9,065 bases of DNA from JBCDAP01 sp038747915 (GTDB lineage Bacteria > Planctomycetota > Phycisphaerae > Phycisphaerales > UBA1924). The DNA lies in the NCBI GenBank assembly GCA_038747915.1, contig JBCDJJ010000107.1, positions 1-9,065 on the forward strand, in the 5' to 3' direction. The position numbers and the translations under genes were made by a program. Numbering within the stretch: position 1 is the first letter of the stretch; each line of letters opens with the position of its first letter. Shown here piece by piece: positions 6,439-9,065 of this stretch. The notes below the pieces were generated by a model. That model was not told the origin of the DNA, searched no databases, and saw only the letters and a program-made list of their open reading frames with translations.

Positions 6439-7596
6439 GTGAGCAGACGCTGGCTCGGCCGCGCTTCATCGGAAAGCGGGCGGCGACCGCTCCGCCTCCT
6501 CGTCGTCCTTCCCTCGTGGGTCGGCGATGCGGTCATGGCCACGCCCACGCTCCGTGTGCTGCGCGAGCTGCTGCCCAGCACCTTCATCGGCGCGATGATG
6601 AAGCCCGGTATCGAGCAGGTGCTCGCCGGGACCTCGTTCTTCGACGAGTGGCACGTCGAGTCCTGGGCCGGCTTCGCCGGCCCACCCCGTGTGGCACGGG
6701 CGGTCGCCCCGAAGCGTTACGACACCGCGATGCTCCTGCCCGGCTCGCTCTCGAGCGCCCTCACCGTGCTCCTCGCGGGCATCCCGCGGCGCATCGGCTA
6801 CGCGCGCGACGCCCGCGGCGTGCTGCTCACCGAGACCATCGAGCCGTGGCGCCGACGCGATGTCGAACCCTACCGCCGCTCGGGCACACGCCCCGCCGCC
6901 TGGGCCCCGATCCCCGCCGCGGACTACTACTTCGCACTGGCCGAGGCCCTGCTCGGCGGGTGCGAGATCGACGCTGGCCCCATGGGCCCCCTCGAGCTCG
7001 TCTGCACACGCGACGAAGAACTCGCCGCTGCCGAACTCCTCGAGAGCGCCGGCATCCCGCGTGAAGATCAGCGCCGCACCCCGCTCGCCATGCTCAACCC
7101 CGGCGGCAACAACCCCGCCAAACGCTGGCCGCCCGAACGGTTCGCAGCGGTCGGCGACTACCTCGCCCGCCACCACAGCATGCGTGTGCTGGTGAGCGGC
7201 TCGCCGGCCGAGGCAGCCCTCGCGACGCGTGTCGCCGAGCAGTGCGCGGTGGCCGACCACCCGCTTGGCCCACCGATCGTGCTGCCCGAGCTCGGGCTCA
7301 CCCTCGGCAAGCTCAAAGGCGTCGTGAAGCGGTGCCGAGTGATCGTCACCAACGACACGGGCCCGCGCCACATCGCCGCAGCGTTCGGCGTGCCCGTCGT
7401 GAGCCTCTTCGGCCCGACCGACCACCGGTGGACGACGATCCCCTTCGAAGACGAGGCGGTGATCCGAGCCGCCCCCGATCTGCCCGACCACGAGGTCGCC
7501 AACGACCACCCCGAGCGGTGCCGCATCGAACGCATCGGGCTCGGTGATGTCGTTGCCGCGACGAACAAGCTGCTGGGAGGAGCCGCGGCTCGATAG
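6439..7596 (+). CDS. waaF: Glycosyltransferase family 9, lipopolysaccharide heptosyltransferase II-like
   Basis: A 385-residue GT-B fold transferase that in the known family adds L-glycero-D-manno-heptose from ADP-heptose to the growing lipopolysaccharide core on the cytoplasmic face of the inner membrane. The N-terminal domain has LPSWVGD (24-30), the WaaF-type motif with the catalytic Asp at D30. The C-terminal domain has N220-P-G-G-N-N-P-A-K228-R-W-P-P-E-R-F, with the conserved Lys, and T304-N-D306-T-G-P-R-H-I-A-A-A (donor binding), then SLFGPTDHRWT (322-332). The length is slightly above the usual ~350. The start is GTG, directly after the TAA of the HAD gene. Paired with a GmhB-like phosphatase it suggests an ADP-heptose-dependent surface glycan, though heptose synthases (HldE, GmhA) are not in the window and the sugar could differ. 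The family is certain; the WaaF label is by motif similarity only. Confidence 0.9.
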   Translation: MSRRWLGRASSESGRRPLRLLVVLPSWVGDAVMATPTLRVLRELLPSTFIGAMMKPGIEQVLAGTSFFDEWHVESWAGFAGPPRVARAVAPKRYDTAMLLPGSLSSALTVLLAGIPRRIGYARDARGVLLTETIEPWRRRDVEPYRRSGTRPAAWAPIPAADYYFALAEALLGGCEIDAGPMGPLELVCTRDEELAAAELLESAGIPREDQRRTPLAMLNPGGNNPAKRWPPERFAAVGDYLARHHSMRVLVSGSPAEAALATRVAEQCAVADHPLGPPIVLPELGLTLGKLKGVVKRCRVIVTNDTGPRHIAAAFGVPVVSLFGPTDHRWTTIPFEDEAVIRAAPDLPDHEVANDHPERCRIERIGLGDVVAATNKLLGGAAAR

Positions 7597-7604
7597 CACA
7601 GACA

Positions 7605-7630
7605 GAGCCGTGTGCTCATGCACACGGCTC
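7605..7630. terminator. Perfect 11-bp-stem hairpin between convergent genes
   Basis: GAGCCGTGTGC (7605-7615), loop TCAT, GCACACGGCTC (7620-7630). It lies 8 bp after the GT9 stop and 48 bp from the stop of the opposing gene, where a bidirectional terminator is expected. There is no T-run on either side. Confidence 0.65.
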
Positions 7631-7678
7631 CGCTCACAATCAGCGCAACTCGGGATGCCCGATCCCCGCGATACGGTC

Positions 7679-8578
7679 TTACTCGCAGGTCTCCAGGGCT
7701 TCATTGAAGAATGCTGCAAGATCAAAGGCGTCGACCACACCGTTCGGGAACGTGAAGTCCAGTGTGGTGCTCAACGCCTCGACGTCCATCTCTGCAAGGA
7801 TGACATCGTCCATGTCAAAGGAGCTGTCGCCATCGAGGTCGCCGAGGCACGGGAACTCGCCCACGACCAGCGAATCGCCCGGGACGGTGCTGTACACGTA
7901 GCGCAGGAGCGTGATCGCGGAGTCATCACGAGTGATGGCCGGGTCAGGTCCTTCGACGACGTTGTACCGAACCTCGATCCACCCGCTGAGCTTCGTGCTC
8001 GCATCGGCACGATCGAACCGCTGCTGAAAGGGTTCCGAGAACGCGAAACCGAGGTACCGGATCTCACCGTCCGCGGCGCCGCCTCCCATCATGGCATCAT
8101 CGAAGCCGCCGGGGAAGCTCGGATTCTCTGACTCTTTGTCGTTGTACAGATCCGTCGGGTTGTAGTTGTTGATCCCCGAGGGATCGAAAATGTCGCCGGC
8201 GATGAAGTGCTCGGTACCCGAAGGGCCGACGCCACCCGAGCCATCGCGGAAGAACTGAAAGTCCGCATCGTCTTGTGGATCGGTATCGCTGAAGCTGCCG
8301 GCCGCCATCGTGGTGAAGGTGTTCGCATCGTTAGCGCCGATGTCGAACGTGCCGAGCGACCACTCCGCCCGCTCCGGGTTCGTGTTCGCGATGAACTCGA
8401 AAACGAAATCCGGCTGAGCGAACGTCCCGGGGATATCGAGCGCGATCTCCGCCTTCGGGAACACATACCCCAGCGTCGCGTTGAATCGACCCGATACCAG
8501 CTCTGCTGCGGCCGATCCCGAACAGGCGATCACGGTTCCAGCCGCGGTCGCGACAACGACGGTCCTGCTATCTCTCAT
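7679..8578 (-). CDS. Secreted protein of unknown function with dockerin-like C-terminus
   Basis: A 299-residue exported protein. Residues 1-25 are a signal peptide with a small hydrophobic core (TVVVATAAGTVIA) and an A-A-A cleavage site before E26. The body (26-240) looks like a beta-rich extracellular domain with many Asp, Gly and Phe; I recognise no catalytic family. The C-terminus carries a calcium-binding loop of dockerin/EF-hand type, D247-x-D249-x-D251-x-x-x-D255-x-x-D258, and a second, degenerate half-loop N279-G-V-V-D283-A-F-D286. C244 and C298 flank this module and could form a disulphide. Such tails are common on planctomycete secreted proteins, and here they are not evidence of a cellulosome. 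The start at 8578 is chosen because it begins a typical signal peptide and has GGGGGTG 2 nt upstream; an in-frame ATG at 8647 would add 23 polar residues. It is convergent with the GT9 gene. Confidence 0.82.
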   Translation of the reverse strand: MRDSRTVVVATAAGTVIACSGSAAAELVSGRFNATLGYVFPKAEIALDIPGTFAQPDFVFEFIANTNPERAEWSLGTFDIGANDANTFTTMAAGSFSDTDPQDDADFQFFRDGSGGVGPSGTEHFIAGDIFDPSGINNYNPTDLYNDKESENPSFPGGFDDAMMGGGAADGEIRYLGFAFSEPFQQRFDRADASTKLSGWIEVRYNVVEGPDPAITRDDSAITLLRYVYSTVPGDSLVVGEFPCLGDLDGDSSFDMDDVILAEMDVEALSTTLDFTFPNGVVDAFDLAAFFNEALETCE

Positions 8579-8660
8579 GGCACCCCCAGCTTGTTGATGG
8601 CCAGCACTCTCCCCGAAGTCACCCGCTGTGCTCCGCGGAACAATCACGTATTCAGTTTAA

Positions 8661-8688
8661 ACAATAGTTCAAATACCATGGGAATCAA
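8661..8688 (-). promoter_or_regulatory. Possible promoter of the dockerin-tailed protein gene
   Basis: Read on the minus strand: TTGATT (8688-8683) and TATTGT (8666-8661) separated by 16 bases, each matching 4 of 6 consensus bases, in the only AT-rich patch upstream of the gene. The inferred transcript would have a leader of about 75 nt. The patch also holds AGTTTAAA (8654-8661) and AGTTCAAA (8666-8673) as a 12-base-spaced direct repeat on the plus strand. Confidence 0.3.
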
Positions 8689-8943
8689 GCCTCGAGCGGA
8701 TCAACACACCCGCATCGCGTGATCCGGCGGGTGCCCTCCAGGCGGTAAGCCGCGTAGGGATACCGAATCATGTGAGGGTGTAAGCGATTCCATTTGCGGA
8801 TTTGTTCAGCGAACAAGCTCTGACGATGGTTCCATCTTCCGAATCACACCAGACACACCTCGCGGGCGATGAGTCAGATCGACGCCGGATGAAGCACATC
8901 GCCCAAGGTGTGCCGCCCCACCGACACCTCACGTAATCAGAGC
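8689..8943. other. Non-coding stretch, no gene recognised
   Basis: No open frame here has a ribosome site or recognisable protein. Two weak dyads are visible. One is a catabolite-operator-like sequence at 8778-8792 (GTGTAAGCGATTCCA). The other is the inverted repeat TTGTTC-AGC-GAACAA at 8802-8816. This may be an upstream regulatory region of a gene beyond the contig end, but nothing in the window proves it. Confidence 0.4.
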
Positions 8944-9065
8944 CGCGGGGGGGGGGGCGCGCCCCCCCCGGCCCCCCCCCCCCCCGCCACCCGCCCCCCC
9001 AACACCCCCCCCCGGCGGCCGCCCCCCCCCCGGGGAGCCAAAGCAAAGAGCGGCACGCCCCCCCC
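8944..9065. other. G/C homopolymer tail, probable sequencing or assembly artefact
   Basis: Runs of G followed by repeated C runs broken by single bases fill the contig end, unlike anything else in the window. The change from ordinary sequence is abrupt after about 8943. The apparent Gly/Pro-rich minus-strand frame across it (to 8768) is a product of these runs. Confidence 0.75.

Noticed and set aside
6466..7740. Minus-strand 424-codon frame opposite the GT9 gene
   Set aside because: It overlaps a certain GT9 gene and runs through the 11-bp hairpin; its composition is typical of antisense readings.
8207..8722. Plus-strand 171-codon frame over the dockerin-tailed gene
   Set aside because: No recognisable product; the minus-strand gene has a clear signal peptide and calcium loop.
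8700..8940. tRNA or riboswitch in the non-coding stretch
   Set aside because: I found no cloverleaf arms, T-loop consensus or known aptamer core, only short isolated dyads.
8768..9046. Minus-strand Gly-rich open frame
   Set aside because: Its N-terminal half is translated from the G/C homopolymer artefact, and the remainder matches nothing I know.
1..9065. CRISPR array, insertion sequence or prophage
   Set aside because: No regularly spaced repeats, terminal inverted repeats with transposase, integrase or phage structural genes are visible.

Overview
This window looks like one complete short contig of GC-rich bacterial DNA, with both ends at assembly edges. The first ~60 bases do not read like the conserved family they run into. 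The last ~120 bases collapse into G and C homopolymers. The gene set points to a Planctomycetota-like bacterium, most plausibly of the class Phycisphaerae. It has a type II/IV prepilin-like protein with a long leader, a secreted protein ending in a dockerin-like calcium-binding segment, an exported protein with a PEP-CTERM-like tail, a heptosyltransferase/HAD phosphatase pair, and intergenic hairpins without U-tracts. The taxonomic call is inference from gene content and style, not from a marker gene.

Left block, plus strand (1-3996): a 5'-truncated PlsC-type lysophospholipid acyltransferase; a complete cytoplasmic GH1 beta-glycosidase with its whole active site intact; a hairpin-containing gap; then a tight two-gene unit. 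That unit is an unrecognised exported protein with a signal peptide and a C-terminal membrane/sorting segment, followed 11 bp later by a prepilin-like protein.

Middle (4007-5460): an MBL-fold metallohydrolase on the minus strand ends 10 bp from the prepilin gene. It is divergent from an AIM24-family protein across a 67-68 bp gap. The AIM24 gene is followed by a perfect 9-bp-stem hairpin.

Right block: a plus-strand pair (5593-7596) with no intergenic base, comprising a GmhB-like HAD-IIIA phosphatase and a WaaF-like GT9 heptosyltransferase. The pair probably serves heptose (or similar sugar) incorporation into a surface glycan. The phosphatase lacks the usual zinc-loop ligands and carries an extra ~90-residue C-terminal domain that I do not recognise. 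An 11-bp-stem hairpin separates this pair from a convergent minus-strand gene for a secreted, dockerin-tailed protein. About 370 bases of non-coding sequence upstream of that gene hold a possible promoter and two weak dyads, and then the contig decays into homopolymer.

I see no CRISPR array, insertion sequence, tRNA, rRNA or phage gene. Nothing here is a clear new multi-gene system. The best leads are the HAD fusion with its degenerate zinc site, the exported-protein/prepilin pair, and the consistent U-less hairpins between genes.
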